DNA from: Thermotogae bacterium
Lineage (GTDB): Bacteria > Thermotogota > Thermotogae > B3-G13
Direction of reading: 5' to 3'
Assembly (NCBI GenBank): GCA_015486095.1
Contig: WFSK01000269.1
Span: forward strand, 1-5,285
Length of the DNA stretch: 5,285 nt
Shown here: positions 1 through 5,285 of the stretch, piece after piece
Numbering within the stretch: position 1 is the stretch's first letter
Layout: every line of letters starts with the position of its first letter
Translations under genes and position numbers: made by a program
The notes under the pieces: generated by a model
Seen by the model: only the letters and a program-made list of their open reading frames with translations
Database searches by the model: none
What the model was told of the DNA's origin: nothing

Positions 1-858
1 ATTATATATATCCATCATCTTGGTATAAATGGAACTTATGCCACATCCAAAAGAAGATATACTTATCACGCCATCTATAGTGCTTGAACTCAGGAATTCC
101 AAACCCGCTCGGAGAACGTAATTCCCCTGATACCAGAAGAGATCTCTGGTGACAAAATCTCTCCGTTTTGGTATTTTTCTGTAATCTAACATATTGGATA
201 CAATGACATCTGCACCCATTTCACCTAATCTATCTAAAAGTGAAGAACTCAAGAAGGTATCATAAACGTCGTATGGAAACCCTACAACTCCTACCAACAT
301 GTCCTTTTTCCTCTTCCCATTCTTCGAGAGAAGATGTAAGGAGTCTATATTTTCGAAGACCTGTAAGGTGTTAAAACCATTGTGCAGATAATGTTCTGCG
401 ATCTTTTGCGTCTTTTCAGCCTTCTTATATGCCCTTTTAACGAGAGATTCTTTCAGAGAGAATCTTTTTCCGAGATCATAGAGTGCAGACTGGACATGCT
501 CTTTCCAGTAAGGTATGAGATTCACACACAAGATCCTATCCTTATCCTTTGGGAAGGCACTCTTGATCAAATCGGGTAAAGCAGTTAATTTAGGGCAATT
601 GTACTTATGCTCTTCTTCGGTTATTATTCGAGGGACAAAAACATAATCAACACCTTTATCCAGTAAATATTTTACGTGCCCGTGATACGCCTTAACCGAT
701 ATGCAGATATCATCTACAGCATATAATACACCTTTATTCAAGATGGCTTTATTGGTTGTTGGGGATAAGATTACCTCCATACCCAACGACTTGAAGAACG
801 TGTACCAGAATGGAAAATATACATAAAAATACAACCCCTTTGGAATACCTATTTTCAT
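1..858 (-). CDS. DUF2229-type acyl-CoA dehydratase activase-related protein (C-terminus cut by window edge)
   Basis: The minus strand is open from an ATG at 858 to base 1, giving 286 residues with no stop, so the C-terminus is missing. The N-terminus (KIGIPKGLYFY, then FPFW near 16-19) and the blocks DDICISVKAYHGH (49-61) and YNCPKLTALPD (87-96) match what I know of the DUF2229 CoA-enzyme-activase family. These proteins are related to activases and iron-sulfur subunits of 2-hydroxyacyl-CoA dehydratases. Cys52, Cys88 and Cys272 (FGCG) sit where the family keeps cysteines, so an Fe-S role is plausible but inferred. A second domain seems to start near 188 (VGVVGFPYDVYD). ATG 858 is chosen because GAGG lies six bases upstream; ATGs at 870 and 876 have no comparable site, and 876 lies at or before the predicted transcription start. 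No dehydratase or ATPase-type activase partner is visible; it could lie beyond the left edge. The substrate is unknown. Confidence 0.85.
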   Translation of the reverse strand, partial: MKIGIPKGLYFYVYFPFWYTFFKSLGMEVILSPTTNKAILNKGVLYAVDDICISVKAYHGHVKYLLDKGVDYVFVPRIITEEEHKYNCPKLTALPDLIKSAFPKDKDRILCVNLIPYWKEHVQSALYDLGKRFSLKESLVKRAYKKAEKTQKIAEHYLHNGFNTLQVFENIDSLHLLSKNGKRKKDMLVGVVGFPYDVYDTFLSSSLLDRLGEMGADVIVSNMLDYRKIPKRRDFVTRDLFWYQGNYVLRAGLEFLSSSTIDGVISISSFGCGISSIYTKMMDIYN

Positions 859-875
859 TTTTTTCCTCATCTCCA

Positions 876-903
876 TAGAAATTATAGCATAATGTGATAT
901 AAT
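876..903 (+). promoter_or_regulatory. Predicted extended -10 promoter for the STAS operon
   Basis: TATAAT at 898-903 is preceded by TGTGA, again fitting TRTGNTATAAT. A -35-like TAGAAA (876-881, 4 of 6 matches) lies 16 bases upstream. The start of transcription would be near 910, about 40 bases before the STAS start codon. It lies directly over the divergent promoter on the other strand. Confidence 0.65.
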
Positions 904-909
904 TATAAA
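881..909 (-). promoter_or_regulatory. Predicted extended -10 promoter for the DUF2229 gene
   Basis: On the minus strand TATAAT (881-886) is preceded by TATGC, giving the extended -10 form TRTGNTATAAT. A weak -35 (TTTATA, 904-909, 4 of 6 matches) lies 17 bases away. Transcription would begin near 874, leaving a leader of about 16 bases that just contains the GAGG ribosome site of the gene starting at 858. Confidence 0.65.
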
Positions 910-936
910 AGCGTAAGATGAAAGTGATAACGAAGA

Positions 937-944
937 AGAGGTGA
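937..944 (+). promoter_or_regulatory. Ribosome binding site that decides the STAS start
   Basis: AGAGGTGA is a near-full match to the 16S anti-Shine-Dalgarno complement and lies five bases before GTG 950. The alternative in-frame GTG at 941 lies inside this site, so it is unlikely to be the main start. Confidence 0.6.
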
Positions 945-949
945 AGGTT

Positions 950-1252
950 GTGAGAGTCGAAAAAAACGGTGATAGAGCGACGGTATATCTTACGGGGACT
1001 CTAGATATATCTACCTCTAAGGAGTTTAAAGAATCGATGTTGAAATTAATAGATGAAGGCGTAAGGGAAATTTATCTAGATGTTAGTGAGTTAAATAGCT
1101 TGGATAGTTCTGGGATTGGTAAGCTTTTGTTGGTATATTCAAGGCTAAGAGAACACGGGGGAACTATGGAGATCATAAATCTGAAAGAGGGTTATGTAAA
1201 GAAATTATTCGATCTGATAAAGATAAATAAGATCATTCCGATAAAAGGATAA
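950..1252 (+). CDS. STAS-domain anti-sigma factor antagonist (SpoIIAA/RsbV-like)
   Basis: This is a single STAS domain of 100 residues, the usual size of SpoIIAA/RsbV-type antagonists. The beta-strand start VYLTGTLDISTS (12-23) is followed by YLDVSELNSLDSSGIG (42-57). The DSSG loop (52-55) is the family's phosphorylation site, where a partner anti-sigma kinase modifies a serine; the helix GIGKLLLVYSRL follows. By family knowledge, the unphosphorylated form binds an anti-sigma kinase and frees its sigma factor or other target. No kinase, PP2C phosphatase or sigma factor is encoded in the window, so the partner is unknown. Start GTG 950 is preferred over GTG 941 because of the ribosome site at 937-944. 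It is probably the first gene of an operon: the next gene begins about 34 bases on. A cytoplasmic regulator is the firm reading; sporulation should not be inferred. Confidence 0.88.
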   Translation: MRVEKNGDRATVYLTGTLDISTSKEFKESMLKLIDEGVREIYLDVSELNSLDSSGIGKLLLVYSRLREHGGTMEIINLKEGYVKKLFDLIKINKIIPIKG

Positions 1253-1286
1253 GAAAGATCTATAAAGAAAGTATGGGTAAGTGAAT

Positions 1287-2045
1287 ATGAGAATAGGACC
1301 AGTTATAGCAGATCCAGTTTTGTATTATAAACTTGATTTAGGAGAGCCAGGGATAGCTACTCCAGCAAGAGCTCATGAGAGCACTCTCCGAGTTGCTTCT
1401 CATGAACTCGAAAATCTCATGAGATTCAGAAATGAGGCTTTGCGCGAGGGAGGATACGTAATATATTCGAATATACATTTAGATAGGGAATTTAAGGGTT
1501 CTTTTCTCGCTACCGTGTCCGGAAAGACCGAGGTTATGATCGTTAAGCCACGTGAAGAAGGAAGACCAACTACAGATAATAGTGCTAATGCGATTTTACC
1601 TTTTGATACGAGTGCAAATGATAATGGCACGAATGTGAAGAGTATCGTCGATAAGGTAGAAGATAAGGCAAATGATGTGGAACGTGAGGCAGAGAGAAAA
1701 TTGAATCGTATAGAGAGAGAACTCGAAAGGAAAGAAAATCTTCCCGATGCTATGGGGGAAAAGGAAAAATTGAGAGCGAGTAAGGCAAAACTTAGAAGAA
1801 TTATGAGTTTGGTGAGGTTGAAGAAGATGCAGATAAGGCAAAAGAAGCTTCTTCAGAATATTCAAAAGAATCTATCGCTGGCATACAAAATGGCGTTCAT
1901 TCCAAGTGATATAAAAGGTGGCAGTAATACGAATAGGGCTTCTTCACATCGTATTTCACTTAATATTCCTTCCTCTGAATCTGCGATTCTTACCCAATTG
2001 CAGGGGATATTGAACTCTATAGCCAGTATAGATTCTTATGCATAG
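1287..2045 (+). CDS. Unrecognised coiled-coil protein with degenerate SprA-like N-terminal motif
   Basis: I do not recognise this 252-residue protein with certainty. It has no signal peptide or membrane segment. The N-terminal part (1-90) contains ASHELEN (37-43), then GGYVIY (55-60) and LATVSGKTEVMI (74-85). That order loosely recalls the SprA-related putative metalloprotease family, where HExxH is followed by a GY..Y strand and an AVGGEV.ID strand. Here the second histidine is replaced (HELEN), so catalysis is not expected. A polar, low-complexity linker (about 90-116) leads to a very charged helical region (about 117-198) rich in E, K, R, probably coiled coil. The tail is Ser/Asn-rich with a short amphipathic end. 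An in-frame TAA sits just before GTG 1281; ATG 1287 is used here, but GTG 1281 (254 residues) is equally possible because neither has a strong ribosome site. It sits between the STAS and HAD genes, likely in one transcript. Confidence 0.75.
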   Translation: MRIGPVIADPVLYYKLDLGEPGIATPARAHESTLRVASHELENLMRFRNEALREGGYVIYSNIHLDREFKGSFLATVSGKTEVMIVKPREEGRPTTDNSANAILPFDTSANDNGTNVKSIVDKVEDKANDVEREAERKLNRIERELERKENLPDAMGEKEKLRASKAKLRRIMSLVRLKKMQIRQKKLLQNIQKNLSLAYKMAFIPSDIKGGSNTNRASSHRISLNIPSSESAILTQLQGILNSIASIDSYA

Positions 2046-2076
2046 ATAAATCTGCTACAAAAAGGAATTCCACTTC

Positions 2077-2892
2077 ATGTTAGATGGGAAAACGCTGAAG
2101 AGAATTAAAGGTATCACCTTCAAAGTTATATCGTTGTTCATATTGGATCTGGATGGTACATTCTATTTAGGAAACAAGCTATTAGATGGTTCCTCGGATT
2201 TCATAGAATCGATTCGACGGAGGGAAAAGCGATTCGTATTCCTTACTAACAATAATGCTTATGATCATAGTTCGTATGTAGAAAGGCTGAGGCATATGGG
2301 AATAGATATAGATTCGGAGCAGATATTCACATCGGGTGATGCCACTTTGATCTATCTTAAGGATCGTTTACCGAAGGCAAGGGTACATTTACTCGGAACC
2401 CCTGCGTTAAAAAGACAATTTAAAGACAATGGTATTGAGTTAACCGATGTTTCCCCAGACGTTGCAATTCTTGCCTTTGACATGACACTTACCTATTGGA
2501 AACTAACGCGATTTTGCCATTCGGTTGAAAAGGGTATAAAGTACATAGCTACCCATCCTGATCCTACATGTCCCGATGAAAAGGGAATTTTGGTGGATAC
2601 AGGTTCTATGATAGAGTTGATTTACAAAGCGACGGGAAGGAGGCCAGATGAGATCATAGGAAAACCTAATCCCTCGATTGTGGAATTACTCTTGAAGAAA
2701 TTTCATGTGTCGAAGAAAAATGCTATGATAATAGGAGATAGATTGATGACAGATATAAAAACTGGGATAAACGCTGGTATAACTTCTGTTTTAACACTTT
2801 CGGGAGAAACAAAATTAGAAGAATTGAAAATGTCTGAAGTAAAGCCAGACTTTGTTATAAATTCGATAGGAGAGCTCTGTAAATTTATCTAA
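2077..2892 (+). CDS. HAD-superfamily IIA (NagD-like) phosphatase
   Basis: A 271-residue cytoplasmic HAD hydrolase with all four core motifs. Motif I is ILDLDGT (22-28), with nucleophile Asp24 and acid/base Asp26. Motif II is FLTNNN (55-60), with Thr57. Motif III is GKPNP (195-199), with Lys196. Motif IV is GDRLMTD (220-226), with Asp221 and Asp226 for Mg2+. The long insert between motifs II and III is the C2A cap typical of NagD and p-nitrophenyl phosphatases, including ATHPDPTCP (158-166). From memory the protein aligns nearly end to end with T. maritima TM1742, a NagD-like phosphatase, but starts about ten residues earlier. The reaction is hydrolysis of small phosphomonoesters; the physiological substrate cannot be read from sequence. 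AAAGGA (2061-2066) lies ten bases before ATG 2077, and the preceding gene ends 31 bases upstream, so it is probably the last gene of the STAS operon. No terminator is evident after it. Confidence 0.92.
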   Translation: MLDGKTLKRIKGITFKVISLFILDLDGTFYLGNKLLDGSSDFIESIRRREKRFVFLTNNNAYDHSSYVERLRHMGIDIDSEQIFTSGDATLIYLKDRLPKARVHLLGTPALKRQFKDNGIELTDVSPDVAILAFDMTLTYWKLTRFCHSVEKGIKYIATHPDPTCPDEKGILVDTGSMIELIYKATGRRPDEIIGKPNPSIVELLLKKFHVSKKNAMIIGDRLMTDIKTGINAGITSVLTLSGETKLEELKMSEVKPDFVINSIGELCKFI

Positions 2893-2894
2893 AG

Positions 2895-2905
2895 TATGTT
2901 ATAAT
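2895..2905 (+). promoter_or_regulatory. Predicted extended -10 promoter for the secreted beta-rich protein
   Basis: TATGTTATAAT fits TRTGNTATAAT exactly and begins three bases after the HAD stop codon. No good -35 is seen (TGTAAA at 2878-2883 matches 3 of 6 at 16-base spacing). Transcription would start near 2912, giving a leader of about 30 bases that contains AAAGGAGG. Confidence 0.6.
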
Positions 2906-2927
2906 TAGTTTGTTTCAGCCCCGAATG

Positions 2928-2935
2928 AAAGGAGG
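2928..2935 (+). promoter_or_regulatory. Strong ribosome binding site of the secreted protein gene
   Basis: AAAGGAGG lies six bases before ATG 2942. It is an almost ideal site and suggests efficient translation, in keeping with an envelope component. It fixes the start codon, which also gives a well-formed signal peptide. Confidence 0.8.
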
Positions 2936-2941
2936 AAATAT

Positions 2942-3454
2942 ATGAACAGATTATCGATAATATCAATGATCTTTCTTGTAGGATTGTCGTTTACTGCATT
3001 TGCTACAATTGTTCCGCTTCTCAATGTAGGAGGGTTTGGTTTAACCGATTCTCTTTCTTTCAGTGCTACCTCTGTTGATTATGGGCCAAGAATTGGGTTA
3101 GACTTAGCCGACGATACGAGTTTATTTGGGCTTTCTACAGTATTGTATGTGCCCCTGAAGAGCTTCATTACCCAAAATTCCACAGTGATCAACCTGCAGG
3201 AAAGGCTTGGACTTAAGAAATTTTTCTTTGGAGGAGATGGATTACTTTTCTCCATAATGGTAGGTGGCAGCGCAAAGCAACAAGATATCTTATCTTCTAA
3301 TCGTAGTTGGGAATTCGGGCTTGGTGGTGAGATAGGTATATCTTTTGGAATAAGTGATGAAGTAGGTGTGAGTATCAACGTTGGCGGGGATTACTTTTTA
3401 GATAACATTTATGATCTTACTGCGGATACAGGTATCCTATTCATATTTGAATAG
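2942..3454 (+). CDS. Small secreted, beta-barrel-like protein, possibly outer membrane
   Basis: The 170-residue product starts with a classical signal peptide: a short basic start (MNR), a hydrophobic core (IISMIFLVGLSF) and an AFA cleavage motif ending at residue 21. The mature part of about 149 residues has no further membrane helix. It is made of glycine-rich stretches with alternating hydrophobic and polar residues, for example FGLGGEIGISFGIS and VGVSINVGGDYFLD (125-153), and ends in ADTGILFIFE. That pattern is typical of small outer-membrane beta-barrels with about eight strands, and the final strand with aromatic residues near the end fits a barrel insertion signal loosely. No named family is recognised and no cysteine is present. 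It has its own predicted promoter and a strong ribosome site, so it is probably expressed separately from the HAD gene. Toga or outer-envelope location is an inference from the suspected host group; a periplasmic beta protein is the alternative. Confidence 0.75.
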   Translation: MNRLSIISMIFLVGLSFTAFATIVPLLNVGGFGLTDSLSFSATSVDYGPRIGLDLADDTSLFGLSTVLYVPLKSFITQNSTVINLQERLGLKKFFFGGDGLLFSIMVGGSAKQQDILSSNRSWEFGLGGEIGISFGISDEVGVSINVGGDYFLDNIYDLTADTGILFIFE

Positions 3455-3536
3455 TATCGAACTCTATAGTGAATAGCTTGTTTTTAAAGATTTATTCGTG
3501 ATAATCAGAGGTATTAGACGAAGCGATATAGTAGAA

Positions 3537-4058
3537 TTATGGAAAAACAACTTTGACTTTATCACTGCCGAGTTTAGTTACTTTTAAGTCCTCGTTGAAA
3601 TGTTTGCCGACCCCTTTAATCAATCCTACCATAAAATCTATTAACCCCCGTTGTGATTTATACTTCATAATCAAGGTCTTTTCTCCTTCCCACTCGTATT
3701 CAAAGCGCGGTGGATGGGCATTGGGCATATTTCTTGTAGTTTGGGCATGGACCGAATCCATTTTTAATAGAAAATCCTTTGCTGTTTTGACACCTACATA
3801 ATAAGCCTTATATATTCTTTGTGAATACACGTTCACCCAATAATCACCAAATGCATCCGCAGCTTGAACAAGAGATATGTTTAAAACCTTACAAAGTGAA
3901 TTGACAACATTCAAAACAGTTCGATCATCAATATCTGATGTTGCCAAGACCCGGGGTTCTTTGTCAATCCCTGCTTTTGCCAATGTTTCTTTCCATTTGT
4001 CTTCCCCGAAGTTCTTAACTACCATTTCCTTTAAGGCGAGTACAATCACACCTTTCAT
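3537..4058 (-). CDS. Stand-alone H-NOX (haem nitric oxide/oxygen binding) protein
   Basis: The 173-residue protein is a full single H-NOX domain. It begins MKGVI, as the family does. Key residues by comparison with the Caldanaerobacter (Tt) H-NOX, recalled from memory: proximal haem ligand His104 (MDSVHAQ; Tt His102), Pro117 (HPPRF; Tt Pro115, which distorts the haem), and the propionate-binding Y-x-S-x-R at Tyr133, Ser135, Arg137. Position 142 is Phe where Tt has the O2-stabilising Tyr140, so a haem that binds NO rather than O2 is predicted. Other distal-pocket positions appear to be Leu9, Trp74 and Tyr78. Such proteins normally control a histidine kinase, diguanylate cyclase or chemoreceptor. 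None is fused here (the protein ends soon after the domain) and none is adjacent in the window. The ribosome site is a double one (AAGGAGG overlapping GGAGG, 4064-4074), with GGAGG five bases from the ATG. It has its own promoter. Confidence 0.93.
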   Translation of the reverse strand: MKGVIVLALKEMVVKNFGEDKWKETLAKAGIDKEPRVLATSDIDDRTVLNVVNSLCKVLNISLVQAADAFGDYWVNVYSQRIYKAYYVGVKTAKDFLLKMDSVHAQTTRNMPNAHPPRFEYEWEGEKTLIMKYKSQRGLIDFMVGLIKGVGKHFNEDLKVTKLGSDKVKVVFP

Positions 4059-4116
4059 CTTATCCTCCCTCCTTAAATACTAGTCTTTACCGCTTCGCCC
4101 AACATCTCGTAACGAT

Positions 4117-4145
4117 ATTCTAAGTCATGAAAAGCAAAAAGTCAA
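4117..4145 (-). promoter_or_regulatory. Predicted sigma-70-type promoter of the H-NOX gene
   Basis: On the minus strand TTGACT (4140-4145) and TAGAAT (4117-4122) are separated by exactly 17 bases; each hexamer matches consensus at five of six positions. Transcription would start near 4110, leaving a leader of about 50 bases before ATG 4058. Unlike the other promoters here it has a good -35 and no TG extension. It allows H-NOX to be expressed independently of the upstream aspartokinase gene. Confidence 0.7.
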
Positions 4146-4242
4146 TCTACTTCAGCTCAATATTAAACCGCATCGATAGACTTTATCCAATAGGATGTGA
4201 TTTTGCCTACATCTACCCTTGAGACGATGACAGGATCTCAGA

Positions 4243-4722
4243 CTAACGCTCACCTAATTTGAAGTGATCATGCATGACTCTTACACCCTTTTCTACTTCT
4301 TCTCTATTCACTATACAAGAGATCTTGCTTCCTGTACTACTTATCATATCTATGTTTATTCCAGCATCAGCCAGACTTTCAAACATTCCCATTGCTACCT
4401 TCGGTTCTTGAACTATATTTGAACCTACGAGTGATATCTTCGCCACGTCCTCTTCATAAACGACATTCTTTGCTCCGACTTCCTTTTTGAATTTCTCCAT
4501 AGCTTCTCTGAGTCCTTCGTGAGCGTTCTTTTTAATGGTAAAGGCTATGTCATTTTTCCCTCCATGATGCATGCTTTGAACTATCATATCTACAGTTGCA
4601 TTCACCTCTGCAAGCCTTCTGAAGAGTATGGCAGCGATACCAGGTCTATCGGGGACATCTTCTACCACTATCTTCATTATATCCGTATCATAAACCACTG
4701 CTCTGATGATGGGTTCCTCCAT
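4243..4722 (-). CDS. lysC: Predicted aspartokinase beta subunit from an internal in-frame start
   Basis: ATG 4722 lies in frame within lysC, at the junction of the kinase and ACT regions, and is preceded by AAGGAGG (4731-4737) eight bases away. Translation from it would give a 159-residue protein (starting MEEPIIRAVVYD) made of just the two ACT domains. This matches the known arrangement in Bacillus subtilis LysC and in Corynebacterium and Thermus aspartokinases, where alpha and beta chains are made from overlapping in-frame starts and form an alpha2beta2 enzyme. The beta chain there supports regulation, not catalysis. The sequence supports an internal start well, but whether the product is made is inferred. 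Confidence 0.65.
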   Translation of the reverse strand: MEEPIIRAVVYDTDIMKIVVEDVPDRPGIAAILFRRLAEVNATVDMIVQSMHHGGKNDIAFTIKKNAHEGLREAMEKFKKEVGAKNVVYEEDVAKISLVGSNIVQEPKVAMGMFESLADAGINIDMISSTGSKISCIVNREEVEKGVRVMHDHFKLGER

Positions 4723-5285
4723 TTTACTACCCTCCTTTATCTTGGTCCCTTTGGAATCGAAAAAACTACTCTTAACTGCTACTTCAACTCCATAGCGTCT
4801 TGCGAACTCAATGGCCCTCGCTTGCAAGACTTGGGCACCATGATACGACATCTCGATCATTTCATCATACGATAACTCATCTATAACGGCTGCGTTGGGA
4901 ACGATCTTTGGATCAGCCGTCATCACACCTTTTACATCCGTATATATTTCGCATCTTGATGCACCTAAGACGTATGCTAACGCTACAGCAGTTATATCTG
5001 AGCCACCTCTACCAAGCGTGGTTATTTCTCCTTCAAGCGTTATTCCTTGAAAACCTGCAATTATGGGGATCTTCTCTTCTTTCAATGCCTCCACTATCCT
5101 GCTATCGTCTATATCGATTAACTTCGCCATAGTATGGAACCTATCCGTTACAATCCTGACCTGACTGCCGGTAAAGGATACAGCCTTTTCACCTTTGTCC
5201 TGTATTGCCATAGACAATAATGCCATGGAGATCTGTTCTCCTGTAGAGAGTAGGACATCTAGCTCTCTTGAATCGGGCTTATTTG
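4243..5285 (-). CDS. lysC: Aspartokinase, lysine-sensitive-type LysC (N-terminus beyond window)
   Basis: Aspartate kinase phosphorylates L-aspartate with ATP, the first step to lysine, threonine, methionine and diaminopimelate. The frame is open to the right edge and 346 residues are visible. An ATG at 5226 lies inside the conserved STGEQIS-MALL block, so it is not the true start; about 50-65 residues, including the KYGGTSV motif, are missing. Visible kinase blocks (numbered from the edge) are RELDVLLSTGEQIS (6-19), GFQG (77-80), TLGRGGSDITA (89-99), YTDVKGVMTADP (114-125) and MSYHGAQVLQARAIEFA (145-161). Two ACT domains follow: about 200-270 (VPDRPGIAAILFRRLAE, NATVDMIVQ) and about 280-340 (SLVGSN, ADAGINIDMISSTGSKISCIV). 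These bind feedback inhibitors in the family; lysine or threonine specificity cannot be read reliably. An internal start gives a likely beta subunit. It may read through to the H-NOX gene, since no clear terminator follows. Confidence 0.95.
   Translation of the reverse strand, partial: NKPDSRELDVLLSTGEQISMALLSMAIQDKGEKAVSFTGSQVRIVTDRFHTMAKLIDIDDSRIVEALKEEKIPIIAGFQGITLEGEITTLGRGGSDITAVALAYVLGASRCEIYTDVKGVMTADPKIVPNAAVIDELSYDEMIEMSYHGAQVLQARAIEFARRYGVEVAVKSSFFDSKGTKIKEGSKMEEPIIRAVVYDTDIMKIVVEDVPDRPGIAAILFRRLAEVNATVDMIVQSMHHGGKNDIAFTIKKNAHEGLREAMEKFKKEVGAKNVVYEEDVAKISLVGSNIVQEPKVAMGMFESLADAGINIDMISSTGSKISCIVNREEVEKGVRVMHDHFKLGER
4731..4737 (-). promoter_or_regulatory. Internal ribosome binding site within lysC
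   Basis: AAGGAGG on the minus strand is a seven-base perfect Shine-Dalgarno match inside coding sequence, where it encodes part of I-K-E-G. Its eight-base distance to an in-frame ATG makes it a likely working site for the beta chain. Confidence 0.65.

Noticed and set aside
382..579. Plus-strand open frame of 65 codons
   Set aside because: It lies entirely inside the well-supported DUF2229 coding frame on the other strand and has no ribosome site.
859..949. Riboswitch or structured leader in the divergent region
   Set aside because: The predicted leaders are only about 16 and 40 bases, and the only symmetry is explained by the paired -10 elements.
950..2892. A phospho-switch in which the HAD enzyme dephosphorylates the STAS protein
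   Set aside because: NagD-type HAD enzymes with C2 caps act on small phosphoesters, and STAS proteins are normally dephosphorylated by PP2C enzymes. Operon proximity alone does not support it.
3464..3485. CTAT/ATAG hairpin followed by five T as a terminator for the secreted protein gene
   Set aside because: The stem is only four AT-rich pairs and is separated from the T run by four bases, so it is too weak to call.
4127..4150. AAGT/ACTT stem with T run upstream of H-NOX as a lysC terminator
   Set aside because: The stem is four to five pairs, and the T-rich part is better explained as the -35 and spacer of the H-NOX promoter.
4220..4240. TGAGA/TCTCA hairpin just after the lysC stop as a terminator
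   Set aside because: The stem is five pairs with a loop of 11 and no U run follows on the minus strand.
5224..5226. ATG as the start of aspartokinase
   Set aside because: The frame continues upstream to the edge with the conserved RELDVLLSTGEQIS block, so this ATG is an internal methionine.

Overview
The window reads as a piece of chromosome from a Thermotogota-type bacterium. It is AT-rich with strong AAGGAGG-type ribosome sites. The HAD phosphatase resembles, from memory, the Thermotoga maritima NagD-like phosphatase TM1742 over nearly its whole length. A small secreted beta-rich protein would suit an outer envelope. The genus is not determinable by eye, and the assignment is an inference, not a search result.

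Layout, left to right. (1) 1-858, minus strand: a gene cut by the left edge, encoding a DUF2229-type protein related to acyl-CoA dehydratase activases. (2) 859-949: a compact divergent control region in which two oppositely directed promoters occupy the same ~35 bp. (3) 950-2892, plus strand: three closely spaced genes that probably form an operon: a single-domain STAS anti-sigma-factor antagonist, an unrecognised coiled-coil protein, and a HAD-IIA (NagD-like) phosphatase. (4) 2895-3454, plus strand: its own extended -10 promoter and a strong ribosome site, then a 170-residue signal-peptide protein of beta-barrel character. (5) 3537-4058, minus strand: a stand-alone H-NOX (haem nitric-oxide/oxygen binding) protein with a good sigma-70-type promoter at 4117-4145. 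(6) 4243-5285, minus strand: aspartokinase (lysC), whose N-terminus lies beyond the right edge. It carries an internal ribosome site and ATG that would give a separate ACT-domain beta subunit.

Functionally this is mostly housekeeping and signalling, not a mobile or defence region. No tRNA, rRNA, CRISPR, insertion sequence or long repeat was seen. The most informative points are the lone H-NOX with a phenylalanine at the O2-tyrosine position, the fused divergent promoter pair, the internal lysC start, and the coiled-coil protein with a degenerate protease-like N-terminal motif. I did not find convincing evidence for a wholly new multi-gene system.
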